Positions 1 to 10,723 of a stretch of 64,000 nt of DNA are shown one piece after another. This DNA comes from Viola odorata. Taxonomy: Eukaryota > Streptophyta > Magnoliopsida > Malpighiales > Violaceae. Under the pieces are notes generated by a model. That model searched no databases. It had not been told where the DNA came from and saw nothing but the letters and a program-made list of their open reading frames with translations. Position 1 is the first letter of the stretch; each line of letters begins with the position of its first letter. The stretch is from contig OY829542.1 in NCBI GenBank assembly GCA_963691705.1, forward strand, positions 46,063,105 through 46,127,104. Direction: 5' to 3'. Made by a program: the position numbers and the translations under genes.

Positions 1-565
1 AGAGGCTTACAGAGTAAGCAAGCTTCAACAACGGCAGATGATTGATGAAGAAGAGAGCGCAGCGGAAGAGATGGATGAGAGGTAGTTAGGGTTTGGTGTG
101 TGGAGTCAACAATCGCTGTTGCAGATGGAAGAGGGGTTGAAGGTGAATTGCGGAGGCGTAGGGAATTATAGTGTATAAATGTGATGTGTTGCTTTATCAG
201 CCAAAACACAATCACAGTGATGTAGAATGCTCATTGAGCTATAACATTCATTGAATGTATTGTATTTGGTAATTGATCAAATGATGCCTCTGTTACAAGT
301 ATTCCAGCTTATTTATAGCCATCATTCTCAACAGCTAACAACTAATTAACTAGAGTAACTATTTAACTAGATGTAACCTCCATTTAACTAGCTAGGTTGG
401 TTACGTTTCAACAAACTTTTACTCCTCATCACTTTGAGCTGTCAAGACAGCTGTTTAGCGGCTAACATATTTCCTGCCAATTCCTTTATTCTTCGACCTC
501 TTCTTGTGGCACGTGACATTTAGGCTCTCCTCTCTCCATCATTTCTCGAAACAGCGATAGCCCAT
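1..565. other. Left flank of the MULE; no firm gene
   Basis: An open frame from the window edge (2-85, plus strand) ends in TAG and could be the tail of a coding exon, but it is too short to identify. The minus strand of about 180-415 has a TATA-like GGCTATAAATAAGC (rc of 307-320) followed by an AT-rich leader, which resembles a Copia-type LTR promoter. No matching LTR partner or target duplication is visible. Confidence 0.3.
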
Positions 566-574
566 TATGCGAAA

Positions 575-629
575 GAGAGATGATATTTTGTAAGAAAAGT
601 TGAGCAGAATACTTAGGCAGAATACTGTA
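575..629 (+). repeat. MULE left terminal inverted repeat
   Basis: The inner 50 bp (580-629) are the exact reverse complement of 10246-10295. With one mismatch the match extends to 55 bp. A looser match continues inward on both sides, with a shared ttacaaaattgcc near 661-674 and near 10201-10214 reversed. Confidence 0.85.
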
Positions 630-633
630 TTTG

Positions 634-640
634 TATAAAT
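634..640 (+). promoter_or_regulatory. TATA box of the MULE transposase gene
   Basis: TATAAAT lies just inside the left inverted repeat and upstream of the untranslated first exon. MULE inverted repeats commonly supply the transposase promoter, so this position fits. Confidence 0.5.
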
Positions 641-844
641 ACTGATACTTTCTTCATTTATTTACAAAATTGCCATTAATGGCACATATGACTCATCTTC
701 TCTTCTCTTCCAACCCACGCTTCTCTCCTTCCTCCAAAACTCCAAAACCTAGATTTCCAAATCCAGCATAGCGCAGGCGAGATCGCCGTCACCACCACCG
801 CCGCCGCCGTTCACCACCACCGCCGTCCTCAGCTTGTATTTCTG

Positions 845-1371
845 GTGAGTTTGTTTCTAATTTTTTGTCCACGATTTTTGCTTCCCTTGAACCCCATTGC
901 TGTATGACAATAAAATTCTGAGAAAAAAATGTAATGACTGAATTCTTGACTTTTATATGACTTGAATTTAATCATCTTATAAATTTATTTTGAACTATTT
1001 TTATATTTTTCTTTTATAAATATTTTTAATAAGATGATAGGTTTATTTAAGTGATAGTTGAATTTATATTTAATTTATTGAATTATGCCATTGCTCTACT
1101 AAATTAGGATTAAAATTATTATGTTTGTGTGTATATATTTATTAGAAAGTAGGAAAAGTTCAGTAAAATTATTATGCCATTGTGTTTGGTCTAGTATGTA
1201 TTTCTGTTAAGGTTAACAAAGGGAACGGTGGGATCATGTTGTAATGATGTACTTCTTGGGCTTAATAGGCTTGTCTGTTAAGGCTTTAGAATAGTGTGGT
1301 ATACTGATTTCCGCAACATTGTTTTTTCAAACATAATTTTAATTTTAATTACTCCTTTAATATAATTGCAG
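845..1371 (+). other. Intron in the 5' untranslated region of the FAR1-type gene
   Basis: A donor GTGAGT at 845 and an acceptor TTGCAG ending at 1371 bracket AT-rich sequence. The upstream exon (about 670-844) is CT-rich and non-coding. The start codon follows nine bases after the acceptor. Confidence 0.5.
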
Positions 1372-1379
1372 TGACAACA

Positions 1380-4156
1380 ATGGAGTTTTTTTTCTGAAAG
1401 TGATGGGCTTCAACGGGAGTGTTGGCCTGAAAGTGACGAGGCTCAAAGTGATGAACCTCAACGGGAATTACCTGAGAGTGACGAGCCTGAAAGTGATGAG
1501 CCTTTGACGGAACTTGATGAGAAATTGATTCCGAAGTCAGGTATGGTCTTCAAGTCTGCAGAAGAACTTTATAATTTTTATCTTGGGTATGCTCGTGAGG
1601 TGGGATTCGGTATTAGGAAGAAAAGTCTGAAGAAAGATGTTAATGGGAAGTTGAAGTATTTTTCTATTCAGTGTGTTAAAGGAGGTACTTATAAATTCGT
1701 AGCAAAACATATTTTGTATCCAAGACCATCAAAGAAAACTGAATGTAAGGCTATCATCAATGTTGTCGCTAATGATGAAGGAGAGTTAATTATTTCTCTT
1801 GTTAATCTTGACCATAATCATGCGTTAAGTCCTAGAAAAACACATTTTTTAAAGTGTAATAAAAACATTAATGCATATGCGAAAAGGAGGCTTGAAATAA
1901 ATGACCAAGCAGGCATACGTTTGAGTAAAAAATTTCAATCTTTGGCTACGGAAGCAGGGGGGTATGAGAACTTGACTTTTACTGAGAGAGATTGTAGAAA
2001 TCATATGCATAAAGTAAGAGAAATTAGGCTTGGAGTTGGAGATGCAGCATCACTTAGCCAGTATCTTGCATGCATGCAGAAAAGGAATCCTAGTTTCTTT
2101 TATTTGCTGGATATAGATGATGACAGTCGATTGAAAAATATATTTTGGGCAGATGCACGATCTATAGCAGCTTATGAAACATTTGGTGATGTCATATCAT
2201 TTGATACAACGTATTTAACTAATAGATATGACATGCCTTTTGCACATTTGTTGGTGTTAATCACCATAGACAGAGTGTACTGTTTGGTTGTGGTTTACTG
2301 TCAAATGAAGAAGCAGATACATACATTTGGTTGGTTAAAGCTTGGTTGATGTGCATGTCTACTGCTCCTAATGCAATAATTACTGACCAATGCTCCTCCA
2401 TTCAAAAAGCTGTAAAATATGTTTTTCCTAATTCTCACCATTGTCTTTGTCTGTGGCACATTTTGAAGAAGTTGCCTGAGAAGCTTGGATCACGACATGA
2501 TTACAAGCTTATTAAAAAAGTTTTGAAAAAATCTGTGTATGAGTCAATTGAGGTTCAAGATTTTGAGAAGATTTGGTGTGACATGATTAATGATTTTGAT
2601 CTTAGCACAAATTCATGGTTAAGTGGGTTATATGAAGATCGTCATCGTTGGGTTCCAGTGTTTGTAAAAGGAACTTTTTGGGCTGGAATATCTACAACCC
2701 AAAGAAGTGAAAGTATGAATGCATTCTTTGATGGGTATGTTGGTCCCAAGACGTCTTTAAAACAGTTTGTAGAGCAGTATGATAATGCATTGAAGAGTAA
2801 GATCGAGAAAGAAAACAAAGCAGATTTTGATTCGTTCAATGCCTTTATTCCCATGATAACTGGTTTTGGTTTTGAGAAAGACTTTCAAGATGCCTACACA
2901 AATGCATTATTTCGGTTATTTCAGGATGAGTTGCGGGGGTTGTCGTACTGCAATCTTACCTTGCTTGACAGGTACGAATCAATTTCGTTTGTATTGATTT
3001 TAAAATTATGATCCCGTATTAATTCTAATTTTGTTTATATGACCTTGCTTGACAGGTCTGAACCAATTTTGACATTTCAAATAAATGACCTATTGACTGA
3101 TAAAAATGGTGTAATAAGAGGAGAAGTTGCTTATGTTGTGAGTTATGATGAGAGCAATCTTGACTGTAAGTGTTCATGTCGTCTGTTTGAGTTTAAAGGA
3201 ATTATTTGCAGACATATTGTGAAGGTGTTTATTGCCAAAAGGATATTTCATGTTCCCTGTCATTATATCTTGAATCGCTGGAGGAAGGATGTCAAACACA
3301 AACATTCATATGTCAAGAATTGTTATGATGACGACATAGATGATGAATGGAGAGTGAGATACAATAGTTTGAATTCACAATGGTCGAAGGTTGTAGAGAC
3401 TGGAGCTGACTCTGTAGAGAATCATAACTTTCTAATGAGAAGCTTAGAGGAGGCAGCTTCACAACTCTCACTCAGTGATTCAATTAAGTGGAAGAAGCAG
3501 TCCGCAGAGGCCTCCTCTTCGATCATGGCAGAAGACTGTCAAAAGTTCTCGAGTCCTTTAAAGGTGCGAACAAAAGGGCGTCCTCCATCCAAAAGGAAAA
3601 TGTCAACATTAGAACAACAAATGAACAAAAAAAAGGTATCCAAAGATTTTTTTAATTACTTTGTCCTCTACTGATTGTGATATTTGTATATGATGTTCGA
3701 ATTATTAATAATGTTTTTTTTATAATTGAATGCTCAGTCAAGCAAGAGCAAGAAAGACCATGCATCACAAAATCAATTTGGAACTCAAGAGAGCCAATTT
3801 GGACTATCTGAACCATCAAATGTAACTCAATTTGGAACTCAAGAGAGTCTGGTATGAATGTTTGTTTTTTTATTTTTGATCATTTTGTGTTCTACATGTT
3901 GTAGAATGGCAAGTAAATTTCTGTTTGTTTGATATGGCAGCTCAATTTGGAAGAAGAATATGAGGAAGAGCAAGGAGAGACGTTATGTGGTGTTTGTGGG
4001 GATGTTTATACATCTGACGAATTCTGGATCGGCTGTGACATATGCTTGAAATGGTTCCATGGGAAGTGTGTGAAGATCACTCCAGCTAGGGCAGAGCATA
4101 TGAAACGGTACAAATGCTCAGCTTGCAACAACAATAGAGCACGACAGCAACATTAG
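1380..4156 (+). CDS. FAR1/FHY3-type MULE transposase with C-terminal PHD finger; two compensating 1-nt frame breaks
   Basis: Four coding exons are seen: 1380-2971, 3056-3635, 3738-3851 and 3941-4156. Introns are GT-AG and phases agree, giving about 833 residues. In order: an acidic Ser-Asp-Glu repeat (about residues 5-45), a FAR1 zinc-binding DNA-binding domain (about 58-150), a MULE transposase core with Asp near 2200 (FDTTYL) and 2385 (TDQ) and Glu near 2708 (SESMN), and a SWIM finger (C-x-C...C-x-H, 3165-3225). A PHD finger (C4HC3, about residues 776-828) closely resembling that of plant Alfin-like histone readers follows. One extra T in the run at 1386-1393 breaks the frame after the ATG. 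One missing T near 2247-2249 restores it. These may be sequencing errors or decay. FAR1-family proteins descend from MULE transposases, and the enclosing inverted repeats suggest this copy is still part of an element. The PHD fusion is unusual. Confidence 0.8.
3941..4156 (+). other. Exon encoding the Alfin-type PHD finger (last exon of the FAR1-type gene)
   Basis: The exon begins right after an acceptor (tatggcag at 3933-3940) in phase 0, opens with a Glu-rich linker and encodes C-x2-C, C-x2-C, W-F-H-x2-C and C-x2-C. The stretch [16 protein letters not shown] is the hallmark of Alfin-like PHD fingers, which bind H3K4me3. The upstream exons splice into it in frame, so it belongs to the transposase gene and is not a separate gene. 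Confidence 0.75.
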
Positions 4157-4593
4157 ACAAGTAGTTCAGATTCATAAAGTTCAATGTCGAAAACTCTTTG
4201 AAATTAGCCATTCTTGTATGTTGCTACTTAATATACAACTAAATGGAAAGTTTGAATTATAATAGTACATTTGAATTACACCCACAAATTAAACTACGTT
4301 TGAATGCAGCATAAATTAACAATATTTGAATATAGTACATTATATATACATCTAAGTTTGAATGCAGCATAAATTAAACTATAAAAAAGTTTGGTAACAA
4401 AAATCAACCACAAATTAACAACATTTGTCATTTCTGATCGAGAAATACATAACAGAAAAGGAAAAGAAGTTGGGTTTTTTATCCTTTCCATATTTGTCAT
4501 TTCAAGTCATTTAAGCGGAATACATTAGCACTTGTTAGCAAAAGCATCTCTTCTACATTGTAATTAATGACTCAAATCTAGCAACAAATTTTT

Positions 4594-4758
4594 GTCAGTC
4601 CAGGATATCCATCTTGATGCCTTAATCCCACACTTGCAGAATATTGGCGGCTCATAATCCAAGATTGCTTTTCGCTTCCCAAGTGGCGTCAACACTCTGC
4701 TGCGTCTGCATTCGCGGCGTTGGCTACTAGAGATCGAGGATGAAGAGTTTATTGACAT
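4594..4758 (-). pseudogene. GRF-type zinc-finger gene fragment, first exon only
   Basis: The minus-strand frame begins with an ATG at 4758, a serine-rich leader, then an Arg-rich stretch and the start of a GRF zinc finger (FCKCG, then W-I-S-W-T-D near 4600). The usual continuation of this finger, an N-P-G-R-R-F segment with the remaining zinc ligands, is absent from the roughly 400 bases downstream on the minus strand. The frame runs into non-coding AT-rich sequence. Small plant GRF-finger proteins of unclear function have this N-terminal layout. It is probably a captured exon or a degenerate second gene of the MULE. Confidence 0.55.
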
Positions 4759-4925
4759 CCTACTGAAATCAACAAGAGAACAGTCATAATAAACCAGCAC
4801 TTACAGCCCCAAAAATCACTAACAGTCAAATTCTAGAGTTTATTGACATTCTACTAGAAACCAGCACTAACAGTCAACTTCTACAGTTTATTGACATCCT
4901 ACTAGAAATCAGCAGTTTATTGGCA
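4745..4925 (+). repeat. Three-copy degenerate tandem repeat
   Basis: The phrase gtttattgacatcctact recurs near 4747, 4838 and 4888 with related flanks (accagcactaacagtcaa). The first copy overlaps the start of the GRF-finger exon, so the array seems to derive from that gene's 5' end. Confidence 0.55.
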
Positions 4926-4929
4926 ATTA

Positions 4930-5649
4930 GAAGCTGCAGGGCTTATTATTGCCCAACACACATTTCTTCAAGCAACTTAGGTAAGTAAAAAGGAAATATC
5001 AAATCATATCCACAAGAAGTTGTGTAGGTAAGAACCCTTAGATGGATGCAACTGTGCACCAAAATGGACTTGGTTCCATGAATATGAAATTGTCCTTTTT
5101 CCTAAATACGACGAAACTTACTCACTTAATCATTGTGTGTACTAGAAAATTAAAATGGCCAAGCAGTAGAAATCTGTGCATACTGTATTTGCATATCAAA
5201 CTCTTCATCACTCTTATGTTTTTCATATTCATCACTTCTTATCATAAAATGAATCAATTTGTCCTAAAGTAAAATGTCATATATGTCATGGAATCAACCA
5301 ATCTGTCCTAAAGTAGAATGAAATGTATATCTGCAACTATCCAGCATACCTGACTGAAACAAGGAATGAATCAATTTGGTCTTTGCATGTTTGCATGATA
5401 TGGGGTTTGAACCCCGCTAGAACCATGCATCTCCCGTTATCCTCAGTCACCACTAAAAACAACACACTCACATTTATAATGTCTAATACTATTACATTTG
5501 GCCTATATGTCTGTTTGCACCTGCTGTTTGCACATTGCATTGTCTAAATAACATTGTTTTTCTTTTCAGCACACACTTTCAGCACACATCCTACCAAAAC
5601 ACATCACAAGTTCACAACATAAATTCAAAACGACATCCTACCAAAATAG
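4930..5649. other. MULE interior without recognised gene
   Basis: AT-rich sequence between the GRF-finger exon and the solo LTR. Short open frames here show no domain. It ends in the ATTAC duplication at 5650-5654. Confidence 0.5.
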
Positions 5650-5654
5650 ATTAC
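5650..5654 (+). repeat. Target-site duplication, left copy (ATTAC)
   Basis: Identical to 9790-9794 on the other side of the solo LTR, as made by Ty3/gypsy integrases. Confidence 0.85.
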
Positions 5655-6469
5655 TGTCGCGCCCCACGAAAATTAACAGAGGAATGCTAATTCACGAGTG
5701 TGCAACGAAATTCGGGACCTTACAATGCTCAGCGTAGATGGACGCCTCGCAGCATGCAATGAAGTCGCCACCCTAATTTGGTTGCTAGGCTTAGGGAACC
5801 CTAATCGTCATGGCATAGGAAATATAATAAGTAAAAAAAACTAAAGGCACAAAAAAGGGGTCTGGACCCCAGACAAAGGTTCGGGGTCGTGTTATGGTCT
5901 CGGGAAGGTGTTAGGCACCCGAGACACATCCGAAAACGGTTACCGGTTGATGAGAGAGGTGTTTAAAAAGGTGTTTGGGAAATACGTTTTGAAAAAGGGG
6001 GCCCTCAGAGGAATCGTCACTTTAGTCTTTATTATGATCGTGATGGGACTGAATTTTCCGTAAGACTGAATGAGCGCCCTCTTTTTTCATCATCGGGCCA
6101 TGCATGATTAGATTAATTACTACGTGATCCTAACATGGATGGCTACCAGAGTACCATTTTAAATGATGGATTTAAAACGATAGTTTGCTGTGGGATCGAA
6201 AGTCCCCATGTACATGCAGTCAATATAAACGAGAATTAAAATCACATGAACGCGGCATTTTAAGAAGGTCTTTAAACACGTTGTGCATGTGGGTTGATTT
6301 TAGTTCTAGCAGTTCTATATATCATGCATACGATGGATATTTGCAGAAAGCATTCGAATAAATAAAAAGGACTTGTGAGGCGTACTTTCGAGCGAAGCTT
6401 GAAATTAACCTACAAAATGAGAGTGTTAGCGATAGCTCGAGAAATAAATAAGCAATTTATGAATGCAAG

Positions 6470-7085
6470 AATTTAAATGACAGTTGATTGTATACGAGAA
6501 AAGATGGATTTCACGCATACGAAATGAGATGCTGAGTTTGGTTGTATGCGAAAAATGATTGATTTTAAGCATACGAGAATTTATCGCTAGGTGATTGCAT
6601 ACGAAAAATGATGGATTTTTCGTATGTGAGAATTTAAATGCTAGTTGATTGCATGCGAGAAATGATGGATTTTACGCATGTGAGAATTAAAATGCTAGTT
6701 GATTGCATGCGAAAAATGATGGATTTTACGCATATGAGAATTTAAGTGCTAGGTTGATTGCATGCGAAAAATGATGAATTTTACGCATACGAAAATGAAA
6801 TGCTGTTTTGATTTGCATGCGAAAAATGATGGATTTTACGCATACGAGAATTTAAGTGCTAGGTTGATTGCATGCGAAAAATGATGAATTTTACGCATAC
6901 GAAAATGAAATGCTGTTTTGATTTGCATGCGAAAAATGATGAATTTTACGCATACGAGAATTTAAGTGCTAGGTTGATTGCATGCGAAAAATGATGAATT
7001 TTACGCATACGAGAATTTAAGTGCTAGGTTGATTGCATGCGAAAAATGATGGATTTTACGCATACGAAAATGAAATGCTGTTTTA
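6470..7085 (+). repeat. Tandem subrepeat array A inside the solo LTR
   Basis: About ten units of roughly 50-60 bp share gcatgcgaaaaatgatg, attttacgcatacga and aatttaagtgctagg. Length and sequence vary between units. Subrepeat arrays are common in long LTRs of this group. Confidence 0.85.
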
Positions 7086-7099
7086 ATTTGTGCAGAAAA

Positions 7100-7830
7100 A
7101 TTAAATGCTATTGGCGATTTACAGGGAAGAAAAAAAGTTTAATGATTTGCAGAAAATAAAACAGGTTGATAATGCAGAGAATAAACAGTTGGATATTTGC
7201 AGAAAATAAACTGTTGATATTTTCAGAAAAATAACAGTTGATAGATTGCAGAAAATAAACAGTTGATAAATTGCGGAAAATAAACAGTTGATAAATTGCG
7301 GAAGAATTTCCAGCAGTTTGCGAAAAATTAAAGCAGTTGAATATTTACGAGAATTAAAATGCGACCGACCATGTAGGCGGTATTGAATTTAAATTGCTGA
7401 AAGTAAATTGCTGAAATTTAAAGTGCGGAAAAATAAGCAGTTGATAAGTGCGACCGACCATGTAGGCGGTATTGAATTTAAATTGCTGAAAGTAAATTGC
7501 TGAAATTTAAAGTGCGGAAAAGTAAAGTGCGGAAAATTAAACAGTTGATAATTTGCGGAAGGATTTCCAGCAGTTTTGCGAAAAATTAAAGCAGTTGATA
7601 TTGCAGAAAATAAACAGTTGATATTGCGACCGACCATGTAGGCGGTATTGAATTTAAATTGCTGAAAGTAAATTGCTGAAATTTAAAGTGCAGAAAAGTA
7701 AAGTACGGAAAAGTAAACAATTGATAATTTGCGGAAGGATTTCCAGCAGTTTTGCGAAAAATTAAAGCAGGTGATATTTACGGAAATTAAAAAGCGACCG
7801 ACCATATAGGCGGTATAATAAATGACTGAA
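7100..7830 (+). repeat. Tandem subrepeat array B inside the solo LTR
   Basis: Four units carry gcgaccgaccatgtaggcgg (near 7360, 7449, 7627 and 7795; the last reads catatagg). They are separated by short runs of aaattgctgaaagtaaa and gcggaaaattaaa. The first part (7100-7350) is built from shorter tgcagaaaataaacagttga repeats. Confidence 0.8.
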
Positions 7831-9794
7831 TTTAAATATCATGAAAATAAATATTGCGATAAGAAAGAAGCAATTCGGATATAGAACAATTAAATAACAA
7901 GTTGTCGCAAGAACAAGCATACGAAAAATATGGACCGGAAATGACGCATGTGTGCATTTAAATCATGTATAAACATTTAAAGCATGGTATACGGCTATTT
8001 AATTTCGTGCATAAATATTTAATCATGGTATATAAATATTTAAGCAAAGCGAAATAATAAACAAGTATTGTAAATAATGATTAATTAAATATGGTATACG
8101 AATTAAATTAAACATTACGTACGAGCATGAAAAAAAAATGACTCGAATGCTTGACGAAGAATTAATGGGCTGGGCCCCATGTGCTGAAATTGGTTAAAAT
8201 GGGCTAGGAATAAATCCCAGCCCATAGCTTAATTTGAAAGGAAAAGAAAAGATGGGCTTGGCTTAAGCCAAAACCCATCATCATGATAAATAAAAGGAGG
8301 GACGGGCTTAGCCCGTCACCCTCCCTTCTTCTTCCTCGCAAGAACAACCCTGCTGTTCTTGCTTCCTACGTCGCGCGGCGCCGTGGCCGGCGACTCAAAT
8401 GACCCAAAACCCACTTGTAACCCCCCCCAATTCGACTCGGATCAATCACTCAACATGCCAACGATCCAATCAAGCAAGAACAGCACCCCAAAACGGGAGA
8501 AGAAGCCACGGTTTTAAAAGAAGAAGAAACATGCTAATTAAACATTTTTTGAGCAATTAATTAGTTAAAGCAACGAATGATTAAATTAAGGCAAGGGAAG
8601 TGAAGTTAGCATGGAAACAAAGCTTTTAAAACAGATTTGAGTGGTTGATCAAAGGCTTAAGGCTAAAAACGAAAATTAAAAGAGAGGAGCTTAGAGAGAG
8701 AAAGCTTGAAAGAAGCTCACCTTGCTTGCCTTTCTTTTCCTTGGTTCGGGTGGATGAATTGGCTAGGAGAATGGAGAGGGAGCAGGGCTGTTTTCATGCG
8801 AGAGTTTTTTGTAAGATTTTCGGCCCCTTTTTCGTTGAGAAACCGTGGCTATTTATAGCCAAAAATGCGTGGATGGGAGGACGCCGGAGACGCGCGTGGG
8901 TGGCCGGCTGGTCACGGTGGCAAGGCTAGAGGGAGGTGTGATGATGGCGGAGGCGTAGGGGCTAGGGAGCAGTTGGCTCGGGCGAGGACTTCGGTCGCTT
9001 CCCTCGTGCGTGCACTGTGCATGTGCATTATGCACATTAAATCACGGGCCATTGATCTGGTTGACTTTCCTTGGTTGACCAGATCAATGGCCATGATCAA
9101 ATGGCCTTTCATCTGATTTAAATGGCCTCGAGCCGGTTCCCGCGACCAAACGTTCTGACTTTTCGAGCCGAAGGTACCGTCGCGTAGAGAAAAATACGAC
9201 GGGTTTAACCGTCTACAGCGAATGACGAGAATTTTTCGTTTAACGTGTTTATCTTTGCGTGAAACGTTTGAACGGAAAAATAAAGACGTTACGCCAAAAA
9301 TTACACGAAACGCTGTAGACCGTTGCGAGCAGAAAAAAATCTAGCAACTAGTTGATGGAAAACATTTTAAAGTCAAGTTGCTGTCCGAGCAGGCTTACTC
9401 GGGTCCAATAAAAGCTCGAATAAAAATAATAATAAAATAATAAAAATACTAAAAAATGCGATAAAATACAAAAAATCCTAAAATTCACGAGATGCTCAAA
9501 AATGAAGAAAAAACTAGCAAACGACTGCTGGATAGTAAAAAATGTGATTTTTAAGGCTAAAAATAATAATGATAATAATAACAAAAATACTTGACGAAAA
9601 ATTAAAAACGCGATTTCGAAAGCTGACGAAGCTAACGATGATGCTAAAATGCGATGAAAACCCTAAAAATGCTAGCGATAGTAACTTAACTACAGACGAC
9701 TGTAATTTAAGTAAAAATGACGGTAAATTAAATAAATGACAGAAATGCTAAAATTAAGTAAAAATGGCGTCAAAATTCGGGTATCAACAATTAC

Positions 9795-10245
9795 CAATCC
9801 GTACCGAAAATGGAAAAGGAAAGAAACCCTAAATTAGGACAAAACCCAAATCCCCAAATTTCAAAATTAGGGATTGAAAAATAAATAGAGAGTTATCAAA
9901 CAAACCAGAGCGACGAGTGTCGAGCGAGAGAGAGCCGGAGTGACTGAGACTGCAAGCGTCGATCGAGAGTAGGGGTGCTGGATGGCCAACGATGTGGCCG
10001 AGAGAGAAGGAGAGCATGCCAGTGTGAAGGGTATTTGGCATACGATGTGGCCGAGAGAGAAGAAGAGTGTGCGAGAGAGCCGAACGACTGAGGAATTGTT
10101 TGGGTGTTTATCAGTCAAAGGATGAAGGGAAGAGAGGTGAAGAGTGTATTGCGATCGGCAAAAGAGCGAAGAAGAAAGATATGATGAATGGAAGAGAATG
10201 GGGCAATTTTGTAATTTTCAATCAAGGGTAATTTTGTAAGTTCCC
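9795..10245. other. Right arm of the MULE between solo LTR and right inverted repeat
   Basis: Non-coding, GA-rich, with a local duplication of gatgtggccgagagagaa (about 9990-10060). The minus strand looks like an untranslated leader running in from the right inverted repeat. No gene is recognised. Confidence 0.45.
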
Positions 10246-10300
10246 TACAGTATTCTGCCTAAGTATTCTGCTCAACTTTTCTTACAAAATATCATATCTC
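10246..10300 (-). repeat. MULE right terminal inverted repeat
   Basis: Reverse complement of 575-629 with a single mismatch. The outer end is at 10300. Confidence 0.85.
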
Positions 10301-10320
10301 GGTATCGAAAGGGACATTTT

Positions 10321-10720
10321 CGCGCTGCATTTGGGTGTAGAGGTTTAAGGCTTGGCGAGGAAAGAATGCGGTTTTAATTGCTAAACCCATGAGCTAATAC
10401 ATCTTTTGATGAAGAAAAACAATGGGGTTTTAGTCGTTTTGATCAATTTCAAGACAGGAACCAACATTTCTGCTACCTAGCTAACTGGTCCTTCAGTGAC
10501 ATTTAAGATTGAAAAAGGAGAAAAGAAGAATCACCACGACGGTAACCCCTCAATATTCCTGCTCCCAAATAGTTTTTCTGTCCCCGTGTTTTTGGTGGCG
10601 GCGGCGAGGCGCTGGTGAGCGTTTAGAGGAGGAACGGTGACCGCGACGGTTGTTGGTGGTGGAATGAAATAGGGGGTGTACAGGTGATTGCGTGTCGAGG
10701 GCATCAAATTTAGTTGACTA
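10321..10720. other. Unassigned sequence right of the MULE
   Basis: A GC-rich stretch around 10590-10660 with gcggcggcg is present, but no frame or domain is supported. Confidence 0.4.
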
Positions 10721-10723
10721 AAA

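Larger units (their letters stand above)
5655..9789 (-). mobile_element. Solo LTR of a Ty3/gypsy retrotransposon (Tat/Ogre-like)
   Basis: The 4135-bp segment starts TGTCGCGCCCC, ends GGGTATCAACA and is flanked by a perfect ATTAC duplication (5650-5654 and 9790-9794). There is no internal coding region, so the element collapsed by LTR-LTR recombination. The phrase ggtgttaggcaccc near 5910 is familiar to me from Ogre/Tat LTRs, which are also several kilobases long. A TATA-like CTATAAATAG reads on the minus strand near 8847-8858, so the minus orientation is preferred. Open frames at 8645-9116 are chance frames in GC-rich sequence. Confidence 0.85.
566..10311 (+). mobile_element. Mutator-like DNA transposon (MULE) with FAR1-type transposase, split by a nested solo LTR
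   Basis: The element is bounded by 55-bp inverted repeats (575-629 and 10246-10300, one mismatch) that start with GAGA, as many MULE ends do. TATGCGAAAG at 566-575 and TATCGAAAG at 10303-10311 flank it and look like a 9-bp target duplication with one indel, the size expected of MULEs. Without the nested 4.14-kb solo LTR insertion the element is about 5.6 kb. It carries a FAR1-type transposase gene with a PHD finger and an antisense GRF zinc-finger exon. MULEs move by cut-and-paste and often capture host gene pieces. The end-to-end assignment is an inference from the inverted repeats plus the enclosed transposase. Confidence 0.75.

Noticed and set aside
6470..7085. Regular repeat array resembling a CRISPR array
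   Set aside because: Units vary in length and sequence, there are no unique spacers of constant size, and the array lies within a plant LTR with a perfect target duplication.
8645..9116. Overlapping open frames on both strands in GC-rich sequence
   Set aside because: They lie inside the solo LTR, have no domain and overlap each other in several frames.
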